The notes beneath the pieces are model-generated. The model was not told the origin of the DNA and ran no database searches. It worked only from the letters and a program-made list of their open reading frames with translations. Below, one piece after another: positions 1 through 6,311 of a DNA stretch of 9,024 nt. The position numbers and the translations under genes were made by a program. Where the stretch lies: contig SLSB01000128.1 of the NCBI GenBank assembly GCA_007130675.1, positions 1 to 9,024 on the forward strand, in the 5' to 3' direction. Source of the stretch: Candidatus Hydrogenedentota bacterium. Lineage in GTDB: Bacteria > Hydrogenedentota > Hydrogenedentia > Hydrogenedentales > SLHB01. Numbering within the stretch: position 1 is the stretch's first letter; every line of letters starts with the position of its first letter.

Positions 1-47
1 ATGACGACCAGAATAATGATGGGCCATTTGAACCGGCTGAGATCCAT
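1..47 (-). CDS. N-terminus of a truncated gene, probable membrane-anchored or exported protein (partial)
   Basis: Reading leftwards from 47, an ATG opens a frame of 15 codons that runs off the window: MDLSRFKWPIIILVV. A strong Shine-Dalgarno, GGGAGGG (58 to 52), sits four bases upstream, which is why I accept so short a fragment. The peptide has one net basic stretch (R5, K7) followed by an unbroken hydrophobic run from W8, as expected for a signal peptide or an N-terminal membrane anchor. A 5-bp GC-only hairpin (59-63 with 67-71, loop of three) abuts the Shine-Dalgarno and could modulate translation. The gene is on the same strand as the large lipoprotein, 329 bp downstream of it, so it may be read through or have its own promoter; I found no convincing promoter. 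The function cannot be told from 15 residues. Confidence 0.6.
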   Translation of the reverse strand, partial: MDLSRFKWPIIILVV

Positions 48-376
48 GATGCCCTCCCGGCGCCGAGCGCCTTACACGTGTCTAATACCAATACCCCGAT
101 ACCGGCAAGCCAACTCCATCATAGCATACCCGCAAATGAGAGAACCCCGAATAAACAAGAAACATGCCCCGCATGGTCAGAAAGACACGTTGGACGCCGT
201 CGAGGGCATAAGGGCAGAAAGAGGCAGGGAGTGGCATTCTGCGATGTGCTGGGAACCCAAGCGAACGCGCCCACAGCATTCGCCATTCTCCGGGAGGAGG
301 CAGCTGCTGCTTCCTCCCGGAGAACATGTCCATGGCGTAAGGCAGGCGCGGGCCTGCTGCGTGAACAAAGTCAATG
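48..376. other. Intergenic region between the lipoprotein gene and the left-edge gene
   Basis: About 330 bp without a supportable gene. Several open frames cross it on both strands, but none has a ribosome binding site or a recognisable protein. It holds the long hairpin at 286-324, three closely spaced copies of ATACC (85-89, 91-95, 99-103), and the Shine-Dalgarno and hairpin belonging to the left-edge gene. Confidence 0.6.
286..324 (-). terminator. Long perfect hairpin downstream of the lipoprotein gene (possible terminator or mRNA 3' stabiliser)
   Basis: TTCTCCGGGAGGA (286-298) is the exact reverse complement of TCCTCCCGGAGAA (312-324): 13 uninterrupted base pairs with a 13-base loop that can form a short inner stem. 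It begins about 50 bases after the TAG stop of the large lipoprotein gene. No T-run follows on either strand, so it is not a classical intrinsic terminator. A 3'-end stabiliser, a factor-assisted terminator or a protein-binding site are alternatives. Confidence 0.45.
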
Positions 377-3286
377 CTATTCGGGCACGGTAAACGATCC
401 GAATGGCTCTGCCCAGGGACCACCCACAAAATTGGCGTCGATTGCTTGCACGGTCCAACCGTAGTCGCCGGGTTCACTGATGCGGATCGACCAGGTTCGT
501 TTGCCTGCTCCGTCATCGGTCTTCATGCCCGCATTGCCGTGGGCGGGGATGCGCCGCCAGCCCGTTTCACGGTCAGACATGGGCGGAACAACGGAGATCT
601 CCGGCTCATCCAGCCGCCAGACATCGAGGTTGTAGGTCAGCGAGTCCGCCGGCGTGTTGTCATCGGTAGCCGGATTCCATTTGAAGGTGACCACGGCGCT
701 TTCGTTCTCCACTGCGACCGCGGCTTCGAGTCCGTCCGGCGCGGTGGGCGGTTCATTGGACGTACCCATGACGTTCCGGTATATCCGGAACGGTTGCGCG
801 AAGACCCCGCTCGTCCAGTAGGCCGTGGCGATGTCCATGGACCCATTGTTGTTGAAATCGCCCACGGAGGAGACACCTTGGGCCAGCACCGACGTGGTAG
901 CGTAGTAATCCTGGAACGAACCGTTTTCTCGTTGCCAGTGGGGTGAAACGATCCTGTATCCACGCTGCTGGTTCCGTCCGCCGCAGAGCATATCAAGACG
1001 GCCATTGTTGTTGAAATCCACGGCATGAGCGTCAATACCACTGCCAACCAAGGTGCTGTGGGTCTCCCGTCGCGTGAACAGCCCGTCTTCGTTGTCGAAG
1101 ATATAGGTATAGTTGGCATGGGATCCTCCGGTCCCTGTGTCGTAGGAAATGGCGAGGTCCATGCTGCCGTTTCCATTGAAGTCGCCCCAGACAGCCGCGT
1201 GCTGCAAGCTGCCGACCTCGGGCGCAATGTCGTGCGCGGTAAATACACCCCCACCCTCATTGCGCAGCAAGCGCGTACTGTTGTAGTAATCCCCGCCCTC
1301 CGGCCTCACCCGGGTGATAAACATATCCATGTCGCCGTTGTTGTCGAAGTCGAAGGGCAGGATCATCGGATTGGGCCTAAAAACTGATTCACCTGTGTGC
1401 ATGCTGTTCGCATCGACGGGCAGGCCGATATAGCCGCCCTGTAGCGTCCCGCCATTGTTCAGGACGATGAATGAAGCCGGCTCCCACGTTTGGCTGTCCT
1501 CATGGTGTCTGCGTCCCGAAACAGCAAGGTCAGGCGCACCATCGCCATTGAAGTCCGCCCAGGCAAGAAACCCATCTCTGAGCATACCCCAGATTCTGAA
1601 GGGCAAGAATGAGCCGTCACCATTGTTCCGGTACACCCGTAGTTTCCATTCCTCATCCCAGCGGTCCTCTTCTTTACATATCGCCGCGAAATCCATGAAG
1701 CCATCGCCGTCAAAGTCGGCCCAGGCAACTCGAGTAATGTAACTCGGGATACCCGTATTGACCATCTCCGTGAGCACGCCTCCCTCGTTGAAGAAGAGCG
1801 ACGGTCCCTGCGTGCCGCCCCAGACGAAGAGGTCCAGGTAGCCGTTGTTTGTGACGTCTACCCACTGAACGCCAGACGCTGTCTCAGTCGGGGGATCGCT
1901 GAACGCATCCGTGGCCTCCTCGAACGAGCGGGTTGTTCCCGCTTTATCGATTCGAAAAGCCCCATGGCCGGGGGCATTGGACCAGATGGTCCAACGGATG
2001 GACCAGTCCAGTTCCCTCGTCGGAGTGATGCGCACGACGAATTCCGTGGTGCCACCGGGGGGCAGCGTTTCTTCGGGAGGGGAAACAACCTCATGCAACA
2101 CGGCAAAGTGTGTACTGCGTTCCGCATCCGAAATCGATAGTGGTTCAGTGCCGGTATTCTCGATCTCGTAGGTGAAAGTCATCGGAACCGAAGCGGACAC
2201 ACTCTCAAGGAATTGCTCTTCCTCGCTGACGACGGGAACCCCGTCCAAGGTTACGGAAATCATCGGATACAGCACGGTGAGGGTGGCGGCATCGGTTGTG
2301 ACCGACCCGGCATCATTGGTGAGCTGGCACCGGTACATGTACCCGTCCTGCTCGGGTTTTGCGTCCCGGACGGTATATATGACCATCGTTCCCCGATTCA
2401 TAATGTCTTCCCACGTTGCTCCACCGTCCGTGGAAAGCTGCCAGCGCCGCGAGGTCGCCAGTGGGTTTTCGATCTCGATAGAGAATCCAGCATCCTCACC
2501 ATGCGAAACGGTGATGTCCTCGGGATGCTTTATGATAACCGGCAGGCCGGACTCCCCGGGTTGCGAGCCCCTCGATACCACGATGGTCACCGTGCTGCCC
2601 AAGGGGAGTTCAGTGCCCGCGGCAGGCTCCATGCGGATAATCTCGCCTTCGGGCACCGTGTCGCTGTATTCCTGAGCCTCGGCTCCGTTCAACCCCAAGT
2701 CGTCAAGCGCGGCCAAGGCCTCGGCAACGCTCATGCCCGAGATGTCAGGCACGCTCACGGTTTCATCTCCGGGTTGCGAGCCCCTCGATACCACGATGGT
2801 CACCGTGCTGCCCAAGGGGAGTTCAGTGCCCGCGGCGGGTTCTTGGCGGATAATCTCGCCTTCGGGCACCGTGTCGCTGTATTCCTGGGCCTCGGCTCCG
2901 TTCAACCCCAAGTCGTCAAGCGCGGCCAAGGCCTCGGCAACGCTCATGCCCGAGAGTTCCGGAGCGCTCACGGTTTCTTCCGCGGCTTCCGGGCCCTTCG
3001 AGACTACCAGCCTCACTTCTGTGCCTCTAGAAACCTTTCTTGCAGCAGCAGGATTCTGCCTGATGATTCTTCCTGCAGGCACTGTATCGCTGTGTTCCTG
3101 CGTCACCTGTCCGAGCTTAAGGCCCACGCCTGTGAGCGCGTCTTCCGCCTCAGCCTCTGTCATGCCAACTACATTCGGGACCTCGATCGATGTTGGGGGC
3201 TGTTGTTGCGGACAGCCCAAGTTCACGATCGAAAGTGCAATGACCAAAGATGCGATAATCGGAAGTGGCATTCGTGAGTGGTTCAT
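377..3286 (-). CDS. Large surface lipoprotein: 3 PASTA repeats, Ig-like domain, seven FG-GAP/VCBS repeats, Fn3-like C-terminus
   Basis: The 969-aa protein starts at ATG 3286 rather than an in-frame ATG 14 codons upstream, because AAGGAG lies nine bases before it and a signal peptide begins there. Residues 6-24 are hydrophobic and end in N-L-G-Cys25, a slightly atypical lipobox, so a lipid anchor is likely. Three PASTA repeats follow (about 35-98, 107-169, 178-240; the last two nearly identical), then an Ig-like domain (250-340; W282 and Y318xC320 present, first core Cys absent), a HYDIN/CARDB-like beta domain (about 342-445), and seven D-x-[DN]-x-[DN]-G-x-x-D FG-GAP repeats starting at 477, 524, 578, 646, 702, 757 and 810, spaced 47-68 residues, which suggests a seven-bladed calcium-binding propeller. 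Residues 846-966 look Fn3-like. PASTA domains classically sense muropeptides in kinases and PBPs, and FG-GAP propellers bind ligands or matrix. I infer a cell-envelope adhesin or binding protein; the ligand is unknown. A candidate promoter lies at 3401-3429. Confidence 0.9.
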   Translation of the reverse strand: MNHSRMPLPIIASLVIALSIVNLGCPQQQPPTSIEVPNVVGMTEAEAEDALTGVGLKLGQVTQEHSDTVPAGRIIRQNPAAARKVSRGTEVRLVVSKGPEAAEETVSAPELSGMSVAEALAALDDLGLNGAEAQEYSDTVPEGEIIRQEPAAGTELPLGSTVTIVVSRGSQPGDETVSVPDISGMSVAEALAALDDLGLNGAEAQEYSDTVPEGEIIRMEPAAGTELPLGSTVTIVVSRGSQPGESGLPVIIKHPEDITVSHGEDAGFSIEIENPLATSRRWQLSTDGGATWEDIMNRGTMVIYTVRDAKPEQDGYMYRCQLTNDAGSVTTDAATLTVLYPMISVTLDGVPVVSEEEQFLESVSASVPMTFTYEIENTGTEPLSISDAERSTHFAVLHEVVSPPEETLPPGGTTEFVVRITPTRELDWSIRWTIWSNAPGHGAFRIDKAGTTRSFEEATDAFSDPPTETASGVQWVDVTNNGYLDLFVWGGTQGPSLFFNEGGVLTEMVNTGIPSYITRVAWADFDGDGFMDFAAICKEEDRWDEEWKLRVYRNNGDGSFLPFRIWGMLRDGFLAWADFNGDGAPDLAVSGRRHHEDSQTWEPASFIVLNNGGTLQGGYIGLPVDANSMHTGESVFRPNPMILPFDFDNNGDMDMFITRVRPEGGDYYNSTRLLRNEGGGVFTAHDIAPEVGSLQHAAVWGDFNGNGSMDLAISYDTGTGGSHANYTYIFDNEDGLFTRRETHSTLVGSGIDAHAVDFNNNGRLDMLCGGRNQQRGYRIVSPHWQRENGSFQDYYATTSVLAQGVSSVGDFNNNGSMDIATAYWTSGVFAQPFRIYRNVMGTSNEPPTAPDGLEAAVAVENESAVVTFKWNPATDDNTPADSLTYNLDVWRLDEPEISVVPPMSDRETGWRRIPAHGNAGMKTDDGAGKRTWSIRISEPGDYGWTVQAIDANFVGGPWAEPFGSFTVPE
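2556..2955. repeat. Tandem 213-bp duplication encoding PASTA repeats 2 and 3
   Basis: Bases 2556-2742 and 2769-2955 match over 187 bp at a fixed offset of 213 bp (71 codons) with six mismatches by eye, five of them clustered at about 2626-2634. PASTA repeat 1 (encoded further right) is much more divergent. This indicates a recent in-frame duplication or gene conversion that added a PASTA domain. Confidence 0.92.
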
Positions 3287-3367
3287 TGAGACGCGCTCCT
3301 TAAGTATTTGGAGGGTTATGCAGCACAAAAGTAGTAGCCCCCCAATTCCTTGGACCTCAAAGGTTTT

Positions 3368-3392
3368 ATGACAAGCCCTCTAATCTTGTCAT
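3368..3392 (-). promoter_or_regulatory. Inverted repeat at the predicted transcript start of the lipoprotein gene
   Basis: ATGACAAG (3368-3375) and CTTGTCAT (3385-3392) form a perfect 8-bp inverted repeat around a nine-base centre. It starts within a few bases of the predicted +1, so it could be a repressor operator or a stem-loop at the 5' end of the mRNA that protects it from decay. The sequence does not decide between them. Confidence 0.5.
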
Positions 3393-3400
3393 GGTAGCCG

Positions 3401-3429
3401 ATTATTGCATCAGCGCTCTGGTTTGTCAA
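3401..3429 (-). promoter_or_regulatory. Sigma70-type promoter of the large lipoprotein gene
   Basis: On the minus strand, a perfect -35 box TTGACA (3429-3424) is followed by exactly 17 bases and AATAAT (3406-3401), a five-of-six match to the -10 consensus. The predicted transcript start is near 3394, giving a leader of about 107 nt before the ATG at 3286. It is correctly oriented and lies in AT-rich DNA. Confidence 0.75.
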
Positions 3430-3605
3430 TATCTTAGTTTAAATATGGGTAAAGGTATATGCTCTAGGGCGTGAAAGATAGCGGTATATGTGCACGATAT
3501 AAATAGATGCACAACACGATCCCGATAGCCGCGTTCTTTCCGCTCGAGTGACAGTTACAGTCGCATGATGTTGTTCGACTGGAAACGGCCCGCTGCGAGC
3601 AGCCC

Positions 3606-4625
3606 TCACTGCGCGTTATCGAGGCGCGCGGCGATGATGTCTTCGGTGGCTTTGCGGGCGATGCGGGTAGCAATCAGTCCGTCTTCGGCGGTGGCGAGGT
3701 TGCCGGGGTCTCCGGTCTCGATGGCTCTTGCAAAAGCATCGTAAAGGGCGCCGAAATTCTTGCCGCGCTCGACTTCGAAGGTTCTGGTGCCCTCGGCGGA
3801 ACGCAACTCGAGTTCGCCGGTGATGCCGTCGTATCGGATGACGCCATCGGTGCCGATCACATCGTAAATGTAGCGGTGTACCGGCTCTTTGGCAGTGTGG
3901 CAGTAGCTGTAGCTCAATTCGGCCATGGTGTGCGCGCCGTTGGCGTGGTCCATGTGCACCCACACGTGGTCCGGGGCTTCGTAGTCCTGCACCCACGAAC
4001 CCATCCCATGGAAGCGCACGATTTCGGAGCCGGTCCACCACCGCGCGAGGTCGATGTCATGGACGCCGCAATCGACCATTGGGCCGCCCTCGAGCATACG
4101 GTCCTCGCGGCGTCGCTGTTCGATGCGGTTGCCGTTGGCATCGAGTTCATAGCGGCCGTGGCAGTTCCAGATGTAGACGAAGCGCAGGGTGCGCAAGACG
4201 CCGATAGCGCCCTGGTCGAGCAGTTGTTTGATTTGGAGCGCTTCGGAACCAAAGCGGTAGGTGAAGCCGGTAAACAGCGGCAGACCTGCGTCGTGCATAG
4301 CCGCGATCATCTCGCGGGCCTCGTCTTCGGTCATTGCCAACGGTTTTTCGCACAAGACCGGTTTGCCGTGTCGTGCGGCGGCATGGACATTCTCGAGATG
4401 GCACGGTGCGGGCGAGGTCACCGCCACGGCATCGATGCCCGAGCCGAAAAACGCATCCAACTCGTCAAATGTGTGAGGGACGCTGAACTTTTCCTGGGCG
4501 GCGGCACGCCGGACAGGGTCGGGCTCGAAGATGGCGTGCAGCTCCCAGACGTTGCTGTTGCGCAAGGCGGGCAAATGGCCGTAGCCGGCAACGATGCCGC
4601 ACCCCATCAATCCGATCCTCTTCAT
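3606..4625 (-). CDS. Gfo/Idh/MocA-family NAD(P)-dependent oxidoreductase
   Basis: A 339-aa protein of usual family length. AGGAGA lies seven bases before the ATG at 4625. The N-terminal Rossmann fold opens with G8-C-G10-x-x-A13 for dinucleotide binding; the E93-K-P family signature lies in LCEKPLAMTE; the second domain carries G180-G-P-x-V-D185-C-G-V-H189-D-I-D, with the Asp/His pair typical of the catalytic site. Known members oxidise or reduce a hydroxyl of sugars, inositols or sugar derivatives in the cytoplasm using tightly bound or exchanged NAD(P). The exact substrate cannot be inferred, and no sugar transporter or kinase is adjacent. It has no signal peptide, so it is cytoplasmic. The lipoprotein gene downstream has its own promoter, so the two are probably not a tight operon. 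The mini-lipoprotein gene diverges from it across 387 bp. Confidence 0.93.
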   Translation of the reverse strand: MKRIGLMGCGIVAGYGHLPALRNSNVWELHAIFEPDPVRRAAAQEKFSVPHTFDELDAFFGSGIDAVAVTSPAPCHLENVHAAARHGKPVLCEKPLAMTEDEAREMIAAMHDAGLPLFTGFTYRFGSEALQIKQLLDQGAIGVLRTLRFVYIWNCHGRYELDANGNRIEQRRREDRMLEGGPMVDCGVHDIDLARWWTGSEIVRFHGMGSWVQDYEAPDHVWVHMDHANGAHTMAELSYSYCHTAKEPVHRYIYDVIGTDGVIRYDGITGELELRSAEGTRTFEVERGKNFGALYDAFARAIETGDPGNLATAEDGLIATRIARKATEDIIAARLDNAQ

Positions 4626-4782
4626 GCCGGTTCTCCTTGCTTGCCGTTGGTGGTTTGCCGCGCAACCTTACGCCGCGCCCCGGCTTTTTTCAAGAAAATG
4701 AGCCATATTCGTGAACTTCCTTGCAAATCAGGTGTCTAATAGGATGACACGGCCGCCTGACGCGGCCCACGTGCGGGAAAAC

Positions 4783-4812
4783 TTGCACTCGCGCAGGTCT
4801 GGGTTATATGAT
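4783..4812 (+). promoter_or_regulatory. Candidate promoter for the acidic mini-lipoprotein gene
   Basis: TTGCAC (4783-4788), three of six to the -35 consensus, is followed by 18 bases and TATGAT (4807-4812), five of six to the -10 consensus, within the AT-rich run TTATATGATATT. It would give a leader of about 190 nt. The weak -35 keeps confidence low. Confidence 0.35.
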
Positions 4813-4843
4813 ATTGGACAGAGGTTTGGTGTGGGCCGGAGAG

Positions 4844-4855
4844 CGCACATGTGCG
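4844..4855. promoter_or_regulatory. 12-bp perfect palindrome, possible operator
   Basis: CGCACATGTGCG is self-complementary over 12 bp. It lies about 35 bp downstream of the promoter candidate's -10 box, where a repressor could block transcription. There is no second copy nearby to support it. Confidence 0.3.
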
Positions 4856-4906
4856 GCGGCCCGAACGTGCAGGCCGCACAACCGCTTTTGTTGCAGGTAA
4901 TTGGAA

Positions 4907-4929
4907 CCCCGGTGCGGGGAAAATTTCCC
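4907..4929. repeat. Two overlapping small inverted repeats upstream of the mini-lipoprotein gene
   Basis: CCCCG-GTG-CGGGG (4907-4919) forms a 5-bp hairpin, and the overlapping GGGAAA-A-TTTCCC (4917-4929) is a 6-bp inverted repeat with a one-base centre. They are mutually exclusive structures. They could be regulator sites or part of the mRNA leader. Confidence 0.3.
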
Positions 4930-5012
4930 GAGCACAGAATCGCCCGGATAACGTTAAGTTGTTCGGCGCAAACAGGTTGGGCAAAACCGACCCAGTTGTA
5001 AGGAGATGAACC

Positions 5013-5291
5013 ATGTACAAACTGTTTGTACTCGCCATGGTGATGATGCTGACGGTAGCCTTCGCTGGCTGCGGCGCACCGCAGGATGTGCCTCCCCCAC
5101 CGGAGGAAGAGGCGATTACGCCGCCGGCCGTCGAGACGCCAGTCGAGCCCGAGCCCGAAGCCGCGGCCGAGCCAGCCGAGGAAGAGACGACCGAGACAGC
5201 CGAGGCCGATGAATGGGATGATTGGGACGACTGGGATGATTTCGAGGTCATTCCGGGCGCCAGTGCCAGTGCCGCCGCCCCTGAGATTTAG
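5013..5291 (+). CDS. Small, extremely acidic lipoprotein with WDDWDDWDD motif
   Basis: A 92-aa protein. AAGGAG (5000-5005) lies seven bases before the ATG, an excellent start. Residues 1-19 form a short lipoprotein signal (K3, then a hydrophobic run) ending in F-A-G-Cys20; the -3 position is Phe, which is tolerated though not canonical. The mature 73 residues contain 24 Asp/Glu and no Lys, Arg or His. They comprise a Pro/Glu/Ala-rich linker (23-64), then D66-E-W68-D-D-W71-D-D-W74-D-D-F77, and a short Ala/Ser tail. No family is recognised. The linker would extend from the membrane and present the Trp/Asp motif; cation binding or docking of a basic partner is inference. The gene is monocistronic: an intrinsic terminator follows 24 bases after the stop. 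High expression is plausible from the strong ribosome binding site and dedicated terminator. Confidence 0.85.
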   Translation: MYKLFVLAMVMMLTVAFAGCGAPQDVPPPPEEEAITPPAVETPVEPEPEAAAEPAEEETTETAEADEWDDWDDWDDFEVIPGASASAAAPEI

Positions 5292-5314
5292 ACACCACCC
5301 TCATGTAACTGCTC

Positions 5315-5351
5315 AGGCCTCTCTTTCCAACAAGGCGAGGGGGGCCTTTTT
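5315..5351 (+). terminator. Intrinsic terminator of the mini-lipoprotein gene
   Basis: GGCCTCTC (5316-5323) pairs with GGGGGGCC (ending 5346, two G-U pairs) around a loop of about 15 bases, and TTTTT follows immediately (5347-5351). It lies just after the TAG at 5289-5291 and separates the gene from the HAD hydrolase. Confidence 0.8.
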
Positions 5352-5459
5352 GTGCTTTTCCGCAGGCAGAAAAGCTGGAACGCGCTGAGGCTTTCCCTCG
5401 GGGCACAGTCTGGCAAACTGCCGCTTTGCTGAAAGCCGCATTCACCCGGCCGGAGAATT

Positions 5460-6185
5460 ATGGCTATACGCGCAATCACGTTCGATTTCTGGTGCACCCT
5501 GTTTCGCGACGCGCACAAGGAAGAACGCAAACAACTGCGGATCGAGGCGCTGCACACACTTACGGGCGCTTCAGCCACTGTCATCGAAGAGGCCCTTGCC
5601 ACCGTATGGCAAGAATTCAGCCGTCATCACATCGAGGAACAGCGCACGCTTCTTCCGGCGGACGCCGTGCGCATGACCGCCCAGGAACTCGGGGTCACGT
5701 TTGGCGAGGAGGCCTTTGGGCGGCTAACCGACCTGTTTGCCACGGCGATCATCGAACACAGTCCCGTTCCCATCGAAGGCGCGCTCGAGGCCGTGAAAGG
5801 CGCCGCGGAAAGAGTCCCTGTCGGGTTAATCTCCGATACCGGCGTCAGCCCCGGCAGTTCTCTGAAAGCCGTGATGGACCGGACCGGGTTCACTCCGCAT
5901 TTTTCCGCGCTGGTGTTTTCCGACGAGATAGGTGTGTCGAAGCCGCGCCCGCAGATGTTCGAGGCCGCCGCCCGATCGCTGGGCGTACTGCCTCAAGACT
6001 TGCTCCATATCGGCGACCTCGAACCCACTGACGTCGCCGGCGCGCACGCCATTGGCGCCAAGGCCGCCCTGTTCACCGCCGACAACGGAAAATACGTCGA
6101 GACCACCGTAGCCGACTACGTATTTCCCCACTGGAACGATTTCATTCGCCGCCTCCCCGAAATCCTCGACCACCGGTCCGGGTGA
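5460..6185 (+). CDS. HAD-superfamily hydrolase, subfamily IA-like, with DFW motif I
   Basis: A 241-aa cytoplasmic protein. GGAG (5452-5455) is four bases before the ATG, a little close but the only candidate. The HAD motifs are in order: motif I F8-D9-F-W11-C-T13-L, with D9 as the nucleophile; a helical cap at about 16-105; motif II L-I-S125-D-T; motif III K161 in SKPRPQ; motif IV G185-D186-L-E-P-T-D191-V-A-G-A, typical of subfamily IA. The usual second Asp of DxD, the acid/base in phosphatases, is Trp11. Haloacid dehalogenases have Tyr here (DxYGT), and DFW/DFY variants occur in uncharacterised HAD proteins. It may therefore be a dehalogenase-like enzyme or an atypical phosphatase; the substrate is unknown. 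It stands alone between the terminator upstream and 325 bp of intergenic DNA downstream. Confidence 0.9.
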   Translation: MAIRAITFDFWCTLFRDAHKEERKQLRIEALHTLTGASATVIEEALATVWQEFSRHHIEEQRTLLPADAVRMTAQELGVTFGEEAFGRLTDLFATAIIEHSPVPIEGALEAVKGAAERVPVGLISDTGVSPGSSLKAVMDRTGFTPHFSALVFSDEIGVSKPRPQMFEAAARSLGVLPQDLLHIGDLEPTDVAGAHAIGAKAALFTADNGKYVETTVADYVFPHWNDFIRRLPEILDHRSG

Positions 6186-6189
6186 GCTC

Positions 6190-6210
6190 TGCAAGAATTC
6201 GCGTCTTGCA
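6190..6210 (+). terminator. Stem-loop just after the HAD hydrolase gene
   Basis: TGCAAGA (6190-6196) and TCTTGCA (6204-6210) form a perfect 7-bp stem with a seven-base loop, starting five bases after the stop codon. No T-run follows, so it is at best a weak terminator or a 3'-end stabiliser. Confidence 0.35.
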
Positions 6211-6251
6211 TGCCTCGGGCCGCCTCGCCTGTCCGTGCCGCTCCATGGGTC

Positions 6252-6280
6252 TTGACACATTGGAGACCTTGCGGTGTTAA
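6252..6280 (+). promoter_or_regulatory. Candidate promoter for the EF-hand/methyltransferase-permease unit
   Basis: A perfect -35 box TTGACA (6252-6257) is followed by 17 bases and TGTTAA (6275-6280), only three of six to the -10 consensus. Correct strand and spacing; the leader would be about 225 nt. No better promoter was seen closer to the gene. Confidence 0.4.
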
Positions 6281-6291
6281 GAGCGGCGTCT

Positions 6292-6311
6292 ATTCGCGTT
6301 CATTCGCGGTT
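6292..6311. repeat. Short tandem ATTCGCG repeat
   Basis: ATTCGCGTTC (6292-6301) is followed directly by ATTCGCGGTT (6302-6311), eight of ten bases alike. A third ATTCGCG (6197-6203) forms the loop of the upstream stem-loop. This pattern resembles short dispersed intergenic repeats seen in some environmental genomes; dispersal here is inference. Confidence 0.45.

Larger units (their letters stand above)
3287..3605. other. Upstream region of the lipoprotein gene (AT-rich regulatory region)
   Basis: About 320 bp between the oxidoreductase stop and the lipoprotein start, with no supportable gene. It is clearly more AT-rich (roughly 3340-3540) than the flanking genes. It contains the predicted promoter and the inverted repeat listed separately, and two copies of GGTATATG (3454-3461 and 3483-3490, 29 bp apart) just upstream of the -35 box, which could be an activator site. 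No clear terminator for the oxidoreductase gene is visible. Confidence 0.6.
4626..5012. other. Divergent intergenic region with several small palindromes
   Basis: About 387 bp between the divergently oriented oxidoreductase and mini-lipoprotein genes. It holds a GGCCGC/GCGGCC stem (4751-4756 with 4762-4767), a plus-strand promoter candidate (4783-4812), a 12-bp palindrome (4844-4855), and adjoining palindromes at 4907-4929. No convincing minus-strand promoter for the oxidoreductase was found. A 50-codon plus-strand ORF (4849-5001) is considered and rejected. Confidence 0.55.

Noticed and set aside
85..103. Three ATACC copies as a possible iteron or regulator array
   Set aside because: The units are only five bases with uneven spacing, so chance is sufficient.
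82..516. A 144-codon minus-strand frame overlapping the end of the lipoprotein gene
   Set aside because: No ribosome binding site, overlap with the Fn3-like coding region, and low-quality composition.
2213..3277. A 354-codon open frame on the plus strand
   Set aside because: It is fully antisense to the PASTA part of the lipoprotein. Its internal repeat only mirrors the PASTA duplication, and it has no family signature or ribosome binding site.
4672..4690. GCCG-CGCCC-CGGC followed by six T on the plus strand, terminator-like
   Set aside because: The stem has only four pairs and there is no plus-strand gene upstream for it to end.
3876..4739. A 287-codon open frame on the plus strand
   Set aside because: It is antisense to the oxidoreductase, whose motifs are unmistakable, and is explained by GC-rich third positions of the real gene.
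4849..5001. A 50-codon plus-strand ORF with GGAGA upstream, ending in the Shine-Dalgarno of the mini-lipoprotein
   Set aside because: The spacing to the next gene is suggestive of an upstream ORF, but the start codon is the centre of a palindrome, the peptide has no hydrophobic or conserved pattern, and nothing else supports translation.
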